Shown: positions 17,667 to 27,218 of the stretch, in pieces
Position numbering within the stretch: position 1 is the stretch's first letter
Layout: each line of letters begins with the position of its first letter
From: Planctomycetaceae bacterium
GTDB taxonomy: Bacteria; Planctomycetota; Planctomycetia; Planctomycetales; Planctomycetaceae
Assembly (NCBI GenBank): GCA_021732785.1
Contig: JAKFUG010000052.1
Coordinates: 1 to 64,000 of the forward strand
Direction: 5' to 3'
Length of the DNA: 64,000 nt
The notes under the pieces: model-generated
Databases searched by the model: none
The model's input: the letters and a program-made list of their open reading frames with translations, nothing else
What the model was told of the DNA's origin: nothing
Position numbers and translations under genes: made by a program

Positions 17667-19877
17667 ATGAGAAGCCCACGCTGTCGACATTTATCACGCC
17701 TGTGCCTGGCGATGATCCTTGCCGCAGGGTGCGCCGTTGGCGTGCGCGCGGAGGACGTGCCGCAACCGATCGGGCAGTTTCTTTCGCTCAACAGTCCGCT
17801 CGATGACCATGCGCTGTCCGTGGTGCAGCGCGTTGCTCAAGATTTGCAGCAGCGGGCCACGGAAGAAAAGCGAACGGCGATTCTGGTTCTCGAAATTCCA
17901 CAAGGGACTACGCCGTTTCCCCACGTGCAGGCGATGACGCGGTTTCTGACGTCGAATGCCCTTTCGTCCCTGCGAACCGTGGCGTGGGTGCCGGACACCG
18001 TGACCGGGCCGAATGTGCTCGTGGCGTTGGCGTGCCGGGACATCGTGATGCACCCGGATGCCCAACTGGGCGATCTCGGCCGCGGCCAGACGCTGGAACC
18101 GGAAGATCAGCAGATCATTATGGCGCTGGCCCAGAAGCGGCATAATCCCAAAGTGTCGCCGGCACTGGTCCGCTCGATGATGGACCCGCAAGAGGAGTTG
18201 TGGCAGGCCCGTGTGGTGAACGGCGCGGGCGACAAAGGGGAAACCCGCGCGATGACGGCGGCAGAGCTGGAAACACTCCGTCAAACGGGCGTGATCGTGG
18301 ATGATGCGAAACCCATTAAAGGGGCCGGTGTCCTCGGCGTCTACGGCGGCGCACAGGCCCGCAATTGGGATATTCTCGTTTCCCATCTCGCCGAGAACCG
18401 CCCGGCGGTCGCGGCGCTCTACAACCTGCCGCGTGAAGCATTACGGGCCGTTTCAGCAGAAAGCGTCAAACGCAAGGTGCGCCTCATTCGTGTGGATGGC
18501 GTGATCGATTCCGTGCAGGAAAGCTTCCTCGAACGCCAAATCAGCCGTGCGGTGAACCAGGGGGCGGACACGATCATCTTTGAAATCGATTCCCCCGGCG
18601 GACTGTTGCTGGCGAGTATCAATCTGGCCCAGCGCATTGCCGAACTCGACGACCAGAAGGTCCGTGCCGTGGCCTGGGTTCCCAAAATGGCACTCAGCGG
18701 CGCGGCCATCATCGCCCTCGGTTGCGATGATATTTACATGACGCCCACGGGGAAAATCGGCGATGCCGGCCCGATTGAGATGAGAGAGGGCGGGCAGTTC
18801 GAACGGTCACCGGAAAAAATTCTGAGTCCATTGCGGGCCGCGCTGAAAATGCTCGCGGAGAAAAAAGGCCGACCGGTGGCGCTCTGTGAAGCCATGGCCG
18901 ATCGTCAGCTCAAAGTCTTCCAGGCGACCAATCGCGACAGCGGCCGCGTGTGGTACATGAGTGAAGCCGAAATTCAGGCTTCCGCGGGAGAATGGACGCA
19001 GGGGCCTCAAGTCCGCGAAGCCAACGGCGAATTACTGCTCACCGTGGAAGGCGTGCGCGCGCACGAAATCAAACTGGCCGAGCGACCGGTACACGATCTC
19101 GAGGAGTTGAAGACGCGGCTCGGTCTCGCCGCCGACATGCGCTTGATGCCGGTGGGAAAGACATGGGTTGACGTGACCGTCTTTCTCCTCAACACGACGG
19201 GCATGACCGTCCTGCTGATCGTCCTCGGTGTCGCATTCCTGTATCTCGAAGCCCATTTCCCCACGAGCTTGTTCGGCATCCTGTCGCTGTTGTGCTTTGC
19301 GCTCTTCTTCTGGAGCCGCTTCCTGGGGGGAACCGCGGGGGGGCTGGAGATCATGCTGTTTCTCCTCGGTTCCGGCTGCCTCGCGATGGAGATTTTCGTG
19401 ATTCCCGGCTTCGGCGTGTTCGGAATCTCCGGCATTCTGCTGATGGTCGCGTCCATGATTATGGCCAGCCAATCGTTCGGAAATCTGGAGCCGATGGAGG
19501 ACATCTATCAACTGACAAAGACGCTGGGAACTTTCCTCGCGGCGATGGTTGCCGTGGGAATCACCGGCATCGTGCTCAGCCGTTTCCTGCCGCACGTCCC
19601 CTTGTTCGACGGTATGGTGCTCGCGCCACCGGTTGCGGGTCACAGTCCCACGGAACCGCAATTGGCTCCCCAATGGTTGCCATCGTCTTCCACGGGATAT
19701 GGCAGCGATCTCATCGGAAAGCAAGGCGAAGCGCTGTCGCTGCTGCGTCCTGCCGGCAAGGCCCGCATTGAGGGACGCATGATCGATGTCATCAGCAATG
19801 GTCCGTTCATTTCGGAAGGTCGCACCATCCAGGTGACCCACGTGAATGGGAACCGGATCGTGGTGATGGAAGTCTGA
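17667..19877 (+). CDS. nfeD: NfeD-type membrane-bound ClpP-class serine protease
   Basis: The protein has 736 residues from the ATG at 17667. A signal or anchor follows at about 8-28 (LCLAMILAAGCAVGV). An SppA/ClpP-like domain around residues 270-440 carries FEIDSPGG near 305 and ALSGAAIIALGCDDI near 343, with the nucleophile Ser in SGAA. Four or five hydrophobic helices span about 500-620, and an OB-fold domain closes the protein (about 670-736). The region at 60-200 repeats the protease fold: AWVPDTVTGPNVLVALACRDI aligns with AWVPKMALSGAAIIALGCDDI, but the catalytic Ser position is Gly. NfeD proteins work with stomatin/flotillin partners in membrane quality control. No partner gene is adjacent. 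Confidence 0.87.
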   Translation: MRSPRCRHLSRLCLAMILAAGCAVGVRAEDVPQPIGQFLSLNSPLDDHALSVVQRVAQDLQQRATEEKRTAILVLEIPQGTTPFPHVQAMTRFLTSNALSSLRTVAWVPDTVTGPNVLVALACRDIVMHPDAQLGDLGRGQTLEPEDQQIIMALAQKRHNPKVSPALVRSMMDPQEELWQARVVNGAGDKGETRAMTAAELETLRQTGVIVDDAKPIKGAGVLGVYGGAQARNWDILVSHLAENRPAVAALYNLPREALRAVSAESVKRKVRLIRVDGVIDSVQESFLERQISRAVNQGADTIIFEIDSPGGLLLASINLAQRIAELDDQKVRAVAWVPKMALSGAAIIALGCDDIYMTPTGKIGDAGPIEMREGGQFERSPEKILSPLRAALKMLAEKKGRPVALCEAMADRQLKVFQATNRDSGRVWYMSEAEIQASAGEWTQGPQVREANGELLLTVEGVRAHEIKLAERPVHDLEELKTRLGLAADMRLMPVGKTWVDVTVFLLNTTGMTVLLIVLGVAFLYLEAHFPTSLFGILSLLCFALFFWSRFLGGTAGGLEIMLFLLGSGCLAMEIFVIPGFGVFGISGILLMVASMIMASQSFGNLEPMEDIYQLTKTLGTFLAAMVAVGITGIVLSRFLPHVPLFDGMVLAPPVAGHSPTEPQLAPQWLPSSSTGYGSDLIGKQGEALSLLRPAGKARIEGRMIDVISNGPFISEGRTIQVTHVNGNRIVVMEV

Positions 19878-20143
19878 CTGGTTGTCGCTTTGCAGATCGC
19901 CGAGCGCCTCTGGCTGGGTCTTTGCCGCTGAAATCGAGTGCCGGTGATCCGCTCAGCGGCAAGCGTAGCTCGTGAATTTTCTCTCGCAAGATCGGTCCCT
20001 GCCTGCTCGCTTGAGACAATCGCGGCGGCGGCTATGATGAAGACTCGTTCAAAATACCCTGAACGCGGTTCGGGGAAACGTTCTTTGACGCGATGGGCGT
20101 CGAAAGCCCCTCGGCGTGCGCGCCGCGACGGGAGTGATGTGCG

Positions 20144-21160
20144 ATGGATTATCTCCGGCCCGATCTGGCGGGGCCGCGCGCGATCCCGTTTCAGGCTCCT
20201 CAAGGTGATCTGGCCATTCTCGCGGGGTCGGCCAATCCGTTGCTGGCCCAGAACATCGCCCATTGTCTCGGTGTGCCTCTCACGCCGTGCCGGGCGCATG
20301 TCTTCAGCGAAGGCAACGTCTTCGTCCGCATCAAGGAAAACGTCCGTGGCAAAGACGTGTTTATCATTCAGGGCTGCCAGTATCCGGTGAACGACAACTT
20401 CATGGAGTGTCTCTTCTGGATCGATGCCGCCCGCCGCGCGAGTGCCCAGAATGTCACCGCCGTGATTCCGTTCTTCAGTTATGCCCAGGGCGACAAGAAG
20501 GACGAGCCGCGGGTGTCGATTCGCGCGCGGGTTTGTGCGGATGCCATTGAAGCCGCCGGGGCCGACCGCGTCTTGACGATGGACCTGCACAGCCCGCAGA
20601 TTCAGGGCTTCTTCCGCGTCCCGGTCGATCATCTGTACGGTCGAGCCGTACTGGTCGAACACTTCAAGAAACTCAACATTCCGGACCTGGTGGTGTGCAG
20701 CCCCGATGTCGGTTTCGCCAAAGGGGCCGCGGCGTATGCAAGTTTGCTCGGCTGTCCTGTGGTGATTGGTAACAAGCAACGGACCGACCATACCGAGACC
20801 GTCGAGATTCTCGAAGTCATCGGCGACGTAAAGAACAAGAACGTCCTGCTCACGGACGACTTGACCATCACCGGCCGCTCGCTGATCGAGATGGCCCGCG
20901 TGCTGAAACTCCGCGGCGCGAAGGATGTTTACGCCGCCGTCACCCACGGCGTGTTATCGAAGGGAGCCGGCCCGCGGATCGCCGAGAGCGACATCAAAAC
21001 GCTCTTCACCACGGACACCATCGAATCGTCATTCGACCCCTTGCCGCCGAACGTGGAAGTCGTCACTGTCGCCCCGCTGTTCGCCGCCGCGATCCGTTCC
21101 ATTCACGACCGCACGAGCATCAGCATGCTCTTCCCGGATGGGCGACCGAAGGTGCCGTGA
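20144..21160 (+). CDS. prs: Ribose-phosphate pyrophosphokinase, divergent
   Basis: The 338-residue protein follows the PRPP synthase fold. It has GSANPLLAQNIAHCLG near residue 29, ENVRGKDVFIIQ near 65, MDLHSPQIQGFF near 147 and the PRPP-binding stretch LLTDDLTITGRSLIEMA near 243. PRPP synthase makes PRPP from ribose 5-phosphate and ATP. Several usually constant sites differ: the ATP-binding YxRQDRK is YAQGDKK, KDRSRxPI is KDEPRVSI, and the VDDMxDTGGT loop is TDDLTITGRS. The frame is intact and the rest well conserved. It could be the cell's true Prs with lineage-specific changes or a paralogue with altered chemistry. A heptamer-type repeat follows the stop at once. Confidence 0.8.
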   Translation: MDYLRPDLAGPRAIPFQAPQGDLAILAGSANPLLAQNIAHCLGVPLTPCRAHVFSEGNVFVRIKENVRGKDVFIIQGCQYPVNDNFMECLFWIDAARRASAQNVTAVIPFFSYAQGDKKDEPRVSIRARVCADAIEAAGADRVLTMDLHSPQIQGFFRVPVDHLYGRAVLVEHFKKLNIPDLVVCSPDVGFAKGAAAYASLLGCPVVIGNKQRTDHTETVEILEVIGDVKNKNVLLTDDLTITGRSLIEMARVLKLRGAKDVYAAVTHGVLSKGAGPRIAESDIKTLFTTDTIESSFDPLPPNVEVVTVAPLFAAAIRSIHDRTSISMLFPDGRPKVP

Positions 21161-21165
21161 GGAAT

Positions 21166-21293
21166 AGGTGGCAGGTGGCAGGTGATCGGTGATGGGAGCA
21201 TGCGACATCGTTCGCATGCATTCGGTTACGACAGCGATTGAAACATTAGTCTTATGCCTGAACCGACCACCGACCCCCTGCCACCGGCCACCT
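21166..21293. repeat. Heptamer-type repeat with inverted right arm reaching into mutS
   Basis: Four 7-bp units (AGGTGGC, AGGTGGC, AGGTGAT, CGGTGAT) run at 21166-21193. An imperfect inverted copy lies at 21262-21293, inside the first codons of mutS. Between them is a perfect 8-bp stem GCATGCGA / TCGCATGC at 21198-21205 and 21212-21219. Confidence 0.7.
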
Positions 21294-23893
21294 CTCCGCC
21301 GCTCACGCCGATGATGGCGCGGTATCAGGAAGTCAAAGCGCAGAACCCCGGGGCGTTGCTGCTCTTTCGCATGGGTGACTTCTACGAATTGTTCTACGAA
21401 GACGCTCAAACCGCAGCGAAGGTGTTGGGGCTGACGCTCACCAGCCGTGATAAAGGATCGCCGAATCCGACGGCGATGGCGGGGTTCCCGTATCACGCGC
21501 TGAATGGGTATCTGCAAAAGCTCGTCCGGGCTGGTTACCGGGCTGCAATCTGTGAGCAGGTCGAAGATCCCAAACAAGCGAAAGGCCTGGTGAAGCGCGA
21601 AGTCACGCAGGTAGTGACGCCCGGCACGCTCACGGATGACGCGCTCCTCGATCCGCGCGAAAGCAATTTTCTGGCTTGTGTCGCACCGGGTAAAGAGGTG
21701 TGCGGTCTTGCATGGTTGGAACTTTCAACGGGCCGGTTCTGGGTGATGGATGTCGCGCTGGCGAACGTCGCCGATGAACTCGCGCGGATTCGCCCGGCGG
21801 AATGTTTGCTCCCCGAAGACTCGCGGCAGCATCCCGTGCAACTGGCGATGTCGACATTGGCCCCCAGCGTGCTGTGCGAACGTCCGGCGTGGTGTTTCTC
21901 GCGAGAAAACTGCCGTCAGCGCGTGCTGGAACAACTCGGCGTGCTAACGCTGGAAGGGTTCGATCTCGATGGCGACAGCATTGGCATCACCGCCGCCGGG
22001 GCGTTGTTGGAGTATGTCCGACAAACGCAGAAGTCCGAACTGTCGCACATCACTCGCATCGAACCGTACCGCCGCGGGCAAACCCTGCTCATCGACGAAG
22101 CGACCCGCCGCAGTCTCGAATTGACGCACACGCTTCGTGGCGGACAGCGCGAAGGCAGCTTGCTGGCGGTGCTGGATGAAACCGTCTCGCCGATGGGAGC
22201 CCGCTTGCTCGCCGAGTGGTTATCCAACCCGCTCACCGATGCGGCGGCGATCAACCGGCGGCTGGATGCCGTACAGGAACTCGTCCACGACGGTGGTCTG
22301 AGACAAGCACTGCGGGATTTGTTAAAGGATGCCTACGATGTCCCCCGGTTGACCGCGCGCATCGCCACCGGCCGGGCATCGCCGCGCGATCTCGTGTTTC
22401 TCGCACGGACATTGGCAATCTTGCCGCGATTGAAAGCGAAACTCGCCGGGCGTCGCGCTTCACGATTATCGGACCTCGAAGGTCGCATCGAACTCTGCGC
22501 CGAAGTTCGTACTGAAATCGAAGCCGCGATTGTCGATGAACCGCCGCTGCTCATTACCGATGGCGGCGTCATCCGCGATGGTTATCACGCCAGCCTCGAC
22601 GAATACCGCGATCTCGCCAAAGGGGGCAAAGCCTGGATCGCGAAGTATCAGGCCGAAGAAATCCAGCGGACCGGCATTCCGAATCTCAAGGTCGGTTTCA
22701 ACCGTGTCTTCGGTTACTACCTCGAATGCACTGCGGCCCAGGCGGACAAAGTCCCTGCCGACTACATCCGGAAGCAGACGCTGAAGAATCAGGAACGGTT
22801 CATCACGCCGGCGCTGAAGGAATATGAAGACAAGGTGCTGCGGGCCGAGGGGCAAGCGACCAGTCTCGAACAGGAACTGTTCCTCGCGCTGCGGACACGG
22901 GTCGCACAGTATTCGCCTCGACTGCGGGAAAATGCCGAGATTCTCGCGGAAATCGATGTTCTCGCCGGATTGGCGGAACTCGCGGTCCAGCAGGGCTATT
23001 GCCGGCCGGAGATCATCGCCGAACCCGCGCTCGACATTCACGAAGGTCGGCATCCGGTTCTTGATCGATTGATGCCGCGCGGGCATTTTGTGCCGAACGA
23101 TATTCAACTCGGCGAACAGGTCGGTCGCGTGCAGATCATCACCGGGCCGAACATGGCAGGGAAAAGCACGTACATCCGGCAGGCGGCATTGCTCACGATT
23201 CTGACGCAAATGGGTTCCTTCGTCCCGGCGACTTCAGCGCGGGTTGGTTTGGCCGACCGTGTCTTCGCGCGCGTCGGCGCGAGTGATGAACTCGGCAAAG
23301 GTCAAAGTACGTTCATGGTCGAAATGACCGAAACCGCCCGCATCCTGAACGCGGCGACGGCGCGCAGCGTGGTCATTCTGGACGAAATCGGTCGTGGCAC
23401 AAGCACCTACGATGGGATTTCGCTTGCCTGGGCAGTCACCGAGTTTCTGCACGACGCGATTGGTTGCCGGACGTTGTTCGCGACGCATTATCACGAACTG
23501 ACACAGCTCACGGGGTCACTCAAGCACGCGGCGAACTGGAACGTCGCCGTGCGCGAGCAGAACGATGCCGTCGTGTTTCTGCACAAGATCGTCCCTGGTG
23601 CGGCGGATAAAAGCTATGGCATTCACGTCGCACAACTCGCCGGTGTTCCGTCCGATGTGCTCGAGCGCGCGAAGATCATTCTGAAGACGCTTGAAACCGA
23701 CCACGTCGACGAAACCGGCAAGACGCGCATTCCAACGCGCGTGGTCCGCAAACGCGAGAAGCAACTCGCCCTGTTCGGTCCTGTGGAAAATCATCCCGTG
23801 CTGGATGAACTACGGCAGATGAATGTCGACACGATGTCGCCCGATGCGGCACTGCGTGAGTTGCAGCGGATGCGGCAGTTGGTCGGGCAATAG
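21254..23893 (+). CDS. mutS: DNA mismatch repair protein MutS
   Basis: The 879-residue protein recognises mismatches and recruits MutL. The mismatch-binding loop [11 protein letters not shown] is near residue 41. The Walker A motif [13 protein letters not shown] is near 630, followed by [26 protein letters not shown] and ATHYHEL in the ATPase domain. The C-terminal dimerisation tail is present. The first 18 residues ([15 protein letters not shown]) are low-complexity and encoded by the right arm of the heptamer repeat. The conserved protein starts around [11 protein letters not shown], so a start at one of the Met codons there is possible. There is no clear ribosome site at 21254. Confidence 0.95.
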   Translation: MPEPTTDPLPPATSPPLTPMMARYQEVKAQNPGALLLFRMGDFYELFYEDAQTAAKVLGLTLTSRDKGSPNPTAMAGFPYHALNGYLQKLVRAGYRAAICEQVEDPKQAKGLVKREVTQVVTPGTLTDDALLDPRESNFLACVAPGKEVCGLAWLELSTGRFWVMDVALANVADELARIRPAECLLPEDSRQHPVQLAMSTLAPSVLCERPAWCFSRENCRQRVLEQLGVLTLEGFDLDGDSIGITAAGALLEYVRQTQKSELSHITRIEPYRRGQTLLIDEATRRSLELTHTLRGGQREGSLLAVLDETVSPMGARLLAEWLSNPLTDAAAINRRLDAVQELVHDGGLRQALRDLLKDAYDVPRLTARIATGRASPRDLVFLARTLAILPRLKAKLAGRRASRLSDLEGRIELCAEVRTEIEAAIVDEPPLLITDGGVIRDGYHASLDEYRDLAKGGKAWIAKYQAEEIQRTGIPNLKVGFNRVFGYYLECTAAQADKVPADYIRKQTLKNQERFITPALKEYEDKVLRAEGQATSLEQELFLALRTRVAQYSPRLRENAEILAEIDVLAGLAELAVQQGYCRPEIIAEPALDIHEGRHPVLDRLMPRGHFVPNDIQLGEQVGRVQIITGPNMAGKSTYIRQAALLTILTQMGSFVPATSARVGLADRVFARVGASDELGKGQSTFMVEMTETARILNAATARSVVILDEIGRGTSTYDGISLAWAVTEFLHDAIGCRTLFATHYHELTQLTGSLKHAANWNVAVREQNDAVVFLHKIVPGAADKSYGIHVAQLAGVPSDVLERAKIILKTLETDHVDETGKTRIPTRVVRKREKQLALFGPVENHPVLDELRQMNVDTMSPDAALRELQRMRQLVGQ

Positions 23894-23925
23894 CCAGAAA
23901 ATCATTGAGAGCGAGTGCTGGGATT

Positions 23926-25044
23926 CTACGAAGCGGCAAGCGAGCGGTAGAGTTCAACGTAGCGCTCCACCATTTTCGCGACGCTGAAATGGTCTTGCAT
24001 CGATCTCTGCGCGGCGGTTCCCAGTCGTGGGCCGAGTTCCGGTTCGTCCATTAACCGGCGGAAAAACTGCATGAAGCCGACGCCGTCTCCGAGCTTGACG
24101 CACAGCCCATTCTGTTCGTGTTGAACGAGTTCCCGGTTGGCGGGAATGTCGCTGACCACGACGGGTTTTCCCGCAGCCATCGCTTCCATCAAACTGTTCG
24201 ACATCCCTTCAAAACTACTGGCCAGGCAGAACGCATCGAATCCGGGTAACCACGCGGCGGCATCGGGGCGATGGCCGAGGAAGTGAACGTTCTCGGCGCA
24301 ACCAATCGAGTCCGCAAAGCGTTCCAGCCGATCGCGTTCGGGACCGTCGCCAATCAAAACCAGGTGAAACTGCGGGCGGATTTGCCGGAGCGTTTCGACC
24401 GCCCAAACGAGGTCATTCACACGCTTCTGTACGGCCAAACGGCCAATGTAACCCGCGACAAAGGCATCGGCGGGCAGTCGCAATTGTTCACGAAGGGCCA
24501 TTCCGTGGACTGATGAACGTTCCGGGACTTCCACACCATTGGGAATCACCCGCAACCGGTCAACGGGCAAACCGTGTTGTTGATAGAACTCGGTGACGCT
24601 CGACGAATTTCCCACGATGCAGGCCGCCCGTGGTGCCAACCAACGGTCCATCCGCAATTGCCACGGGCTTTTCCACGAATCCACGCAGCGCTCGGAAACC
24701 ACCACCGGACACAGCGGCCGTTTCCCCATCGCAAGCCGCGTGTAGGCATTGGCGGCGAACAACCAGGTATGCACAATGTCGGGCTGTAATTCTCGTAGAG
24801 TCTGTTTCAAGCGAACGTAAGCGCGGAGATCCGCCTTCCACCGCTTACCAATCACCGTCACCGGGATGCCGGCCGCTTTCAGTACCGCTTCGTATGGTCC
24901 GCCGCGTGTGAGAGCGATGACGTGCGGTGCAAAGCGGTCCCGTGGTAATCCGCATGCCAACAGCGTGAATTGTTTTTCCGCTCCGGATTCATCCAGCGTC
25001 GGAATCACCAGCACAACTCGCAGCGGTTCGGCGGACATCGGCAA
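23926..25044 (-). CDS. Glycosyltransferase family 4 protein
   Basis: The 372-residue GT-B enzyme has an N-terminal VVLVIPTLDESGAEKQ glycine-loop region and a VIPNGVEVPERS linker segment near 175. In the donor-binding half it has GYIGRLAVQKRV near 205, LIGDGPERDRLE near 243 and ASSFEGMSNSLMEAMAAGKPVV near 290, the EX7E element of GT4. It transfers a sugar from a nucleotide donor, probably to an extracellular polysaccharide or lipid-linked glycan. The acceptor is unknown. It has no membrane span. It converges on mutS with 32 bases between stops and is the only glycan gene in its neighbourhood. A second Met at 25038 is an alternative start. Confidence 0.87.
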   Translation of the reverse strand: MPMSAEPLRVVLVIPTLDESGAEKQFTLLACGLPRDRFAPHVIALTRGGPYEAVLKAAGIPVTVIGKRWKADLRAYVRLKQTLRELQPDIVHTWLFAANAYTRLAMGKRPLCPVVVSERCVDSWKSPWQLRMDRWLAPRAACIVGNSSSVTEFYQQHGLPVDRLRVIPNGVEVPERSSVHGMALREQLRLPADAFVAGYIGRLAVQKRVNDLVWAVETLRQIRPQFHLVLIGDGPERDRLERFADSIGCAENVHFLGHRPDAAAWLPGFDAFCLASSFEGMSNSLMEAMAAGKPVVVSDIPANRELVQHEQNGLCVKLGDGVGFMQFFRRLMDEPELGPRLGTAAQRSMQDHFSVAKMVERYVELYRSLAAS

Positions 25045-25105
25045 CAGGTTTCCTCGTAGGGGAGATGGGTCTCAGTTGCAAATTCAGGAGGGAACTACGG
25101 AAGAG

Positions 25106-25237
25106 ACGAATAGGAGTTACGCAGTTGCCTGTTTTTCGGGGGTTTGGCCTGGCTCGCAAACGCCCCACTCTACCCATGCCTGGCTATATTCCGGTCAAAA
25201 ACGGGTCTGATGGGGCAATTGCGTAACTCCTAACGAA
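25106..25237. mobile_element. MITE-like element with 5-bp target duplication
   Basis: The element is 25111-25232 (122 bp). Its terminal inverted repeats are 19 bp: TAGGAGTTACGCAGTTGCC at the left (25111-25129) and the complement with one mismatch at the right (25214-25232). ACGAA is directly repeated on both flanks (25106-25110 and 25233-25237). There is no room for a transposase, so a non-autonomous element mobilised in trans is the natural reading. Confidence 0.75.
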
Positions 25238-25274
25238 ATACACAGCGTAGGGTACCCGCAATCCAGACGCAGAA

Positions 25275-25415
25275 ACGCCAAGCTCCCAATTTCAAGTTCC
25301 AAACAAGCTCCAATCCAAACAGAAATTCCAAACGAAGAACAAGACATCCTTCCCCGCTTGGAATTGGGAACTTGGTCCTTGTTTGGAATTTGGCGTTTGG
25401 AACTTGGAACTTCAA
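25275..25415. repeat. Degenerate heptamer repeat block, inverted halves
   Basis: The left half is built of words such as AAGTTCC, AAGCTCC and AATTCC. The right half has the complementary words GGAACTT, GGAATTT and GGCGTTT, in near 7-bp phase at about 25357-25412. Each half is internally repetitive and they are inverted relative to each other. It follows the MITE in the 605-bp gap upstream of the macro-domain gene. Nothing else is recognisable there. Confidence 0.7.
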
Positions 25416-25649
25416 AATCTTCGCACCACGCAAAGATTTTGATCGTTCGTAGTACGGAAAGAGAGAAAGAGCAATGGAACGGAAATCCCTTTCAAAAGGG
25501 CGATCCTTCAAGTTCATCGAACAACGGCCACATCCTTATCTTCCTTTTTCCGTGTGTTCCGTGTATTCCGTGGTTCCCTCTTTTGCATAAATCATGATCG
25601 TCGCAGAATTGCCGATGGGCTTCCATCGAGAACTTTTTGGGAGACGTCG

Positions 25650-26195
25650 GTGAAAGCCCAGTTCGGTCTGCATCTGCTCGAATTGACCCAGGGGGACATT
25701 ACGTTGCAGGAGGTCGATGCGATCGTCAATGCCGCGAATTCCGCATTGGCGGGGGGCGGCGGTGTCGACGGCGCGATTCATCGTCGGGGTGGTCCGTCGT
25801 TGATGGAAGAAACGCGGCGGCGCTTTCCCATGGGCTGTCCCACCGGCGATGCGGTGGCCACGGCTGCGGGAAAACTCGCGGCGAAATGGGTCTTTCACGC
25901 GGTGGGGCCGGTTTGGCTGGGCGGACATCGCGGCGAGCCCGATCAACTCCAATCGGCTTACCGGCGGTGTCTGGAACTGGCGCGTCAGCACGGCTGTCAT
26001 TCCGTCTCGTTTCCGGCACTGAGTACCGGTGCCTACGGCTATCCGATGGACCTCGCGGCGGAGCATGCCCTCCATGCGATCCGGCAGTTCTTTCTCGATT
26101 CTCCGGAAGCCCCCGCCCTGCATGTCCGGGTGGTTCTCTTCGATGCGGGAGCGTATGCTGCTTTCGCTCGCGTTTTGGAAACGCTGTTAGCATGA
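25650..26195 (+). CDS. Macro domain protein, probable O-acetyl-ADP-ribose deacetylase
   Basis: The 181-residue single-domain protein starts at the GTG at 25650, with GGGAG six bases upstream. The frame extends upstream but codes for junk from the repeat region. It shows the MacroD-type ADP-ribose pocket: NAANSALAGGGGVDGAIH near residues 27-44, GDAVATAAGKLAAKWVFHAVGP near 67, and the FPALSTGAYGYP loop near 120. Such enzymes remove O-acetyl from O-acetyl-ADP-ribose or ADP-ribose from protein side chains. The stop overlaps the next start (ATGA), so it is coupled to the following hydrolase. Confidence 0.9.
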   Translation: MKAQFGLHLLELTQGDITLQEVDAIVNAANSALAGGGGVDGAIHRRGGPSLMEETRRRFPMGCPTGDAVATAAGKLAAKWVFHAVGPVWLGGHRGEPDQLQSAYRRCLELARQHGCHSVSFPALSTGAYGYPMDLAAEHALHAIRQFFLDSPEAPALHVRVVLFDAGAYAAFARVLETLLA

Positions 26196-27175
26196 ATCGG
26201 AACGCGACCACGGTCGCCGAGAAACGCATGACGCACGCCTTTGTCGCCTCCGACGGCACGACACTGCAATACCGCCGCTGGGCCCCGGCGGACCGTGAAC
26301 CGCGCGCCCTCATCGTGGCGTTGCACGGAATTCAGAGCCACGGCGGTTGGTATGCGTATTCGTCGCAACGCCTGGCCGAAGCGGGATTTGAAGTCCTTTT
26401 TCTGGATCGCCGCGGGTCCGGTCTGAGCACGTCCCGCCGCGGCCATGCGCTGCATGCCGAACGGCTCATCAACGACGTCACGCAATTTGTGCGAGCGCTG
26501 CGGTACGAGCGGCAGCCCGACTATCCCGTGGCGTTGATGGGAGTGAGTTGGGGCGGGAAACTCGCGACGGCAACGGCCCTGCGTCGCCCGGACTTATTTG
26601 ATGCCGTGGCCCTGCTCTACCCCGGCTTGTATCCATTCGTGCCCCCCTCGTTCTGGCAACGCTGGAAAGTCTGGATTGCTCAATCGCGGAATTGGGGTCA
26701 TGTCCGGATCCCGATTCCGCTCAACGACCCGGCGTTATTCACGGATACTCCGTACTGGCGAGAATTCATCCGGCGGGACGAATTGGCATTGCAGCGGGTG
26801 ACGGTCGATTTTCTCGCGGCGAATCTCGATCTCAGTGCGCGCATTGAACAGCATTTGGAACGTATCACGTGTCCGCTCTTGCTGATGCTCGCCGGTCGGG
26901 ATGCCATGATCGATAACGCCGCCACACGGATATTGTTCGAGCGGATGACCCAAGCGCAGCGGACCCTGATCGAATACCCGAATGCGCGCCATACGCTGGA
27001 ATTCGAACCCGATCCCGAGCCGTTTATTCACGATCTCATCACGTGGACGGAATCGTTGCCGGGCGTCGTTCCGCGGATTGTGAAACCGATTTTGTCCGCG
27101 GAACAGGAAAACGCGGTTCGATACCCGGCCGAGGCGTTACAATTGGTGACCGGCGGTGCGGCGAAATTGAATTGA
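26192..27175 (+). CDS. Alpha/beta-hydrolase (monoacylglycerol lipase-like)
   Basis: The 327-residue product has the alpha/beta-hydrolase core: ALIVALHGIQSHGGWY (oxyanion region) near residue 43, FLDRRGSGLST near 70, the nucleophile elbow GVSWGGK near 117, LLMLAGRDAMI with the acid near 230, and HTLEFE with the catalytic His near 268. It most resembles Hydrolase_4 / lysophospholipase enzymes. There is no signal peptide. Translation is coupled to the macro-domain gene by a four-base overlap, so the two probably act in one process, but nothing says which. Confidence 0.82.
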   Translation: MNRNATTVAEKRMTHAFVASDGTTLQYRRWAPADREPRALIVALHGIQSHGGWYAYSSQRLAEAGFEVLFLDRRGSGLSTSRRGHALHAERLINDVTQFVRALRYERQPDYPVALMGVSWGGKLATATALRRPDLFDAVALLYPGLYPFVPPSFWQRWKVWIAQSRNWGHVRIPIPLNDPALFTDTPYWREFIRRDELALQRVTVDFLAANLDLSARIEQHLERITCPLLLMLAGRDAMIDNAATRILFERMTQAQRTLIEYPNARHTLEFEPDPEPFIHDLITWTESLPGVVPRIVKPILSAEQENAVRYPAEALQLVTGGAAKLN

Positions 27176-27218
27176 CGGAACGCCAGCGGCTATGGAACCC
27201 ATACGACAGGATACTTTC

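Noticed and set aside
19640..20947. A 435-codon antisense frame across nfeD and prs
   Set aside because: It spans two well-supported genes on the other strand and shows no domain.
21198..21219. GCATGCGA/TCGCATGC stem as a prs terminator
   Set aside because: There is no T-tract and it lies inside the heptamer repeat. It is kept as part of that element instead.
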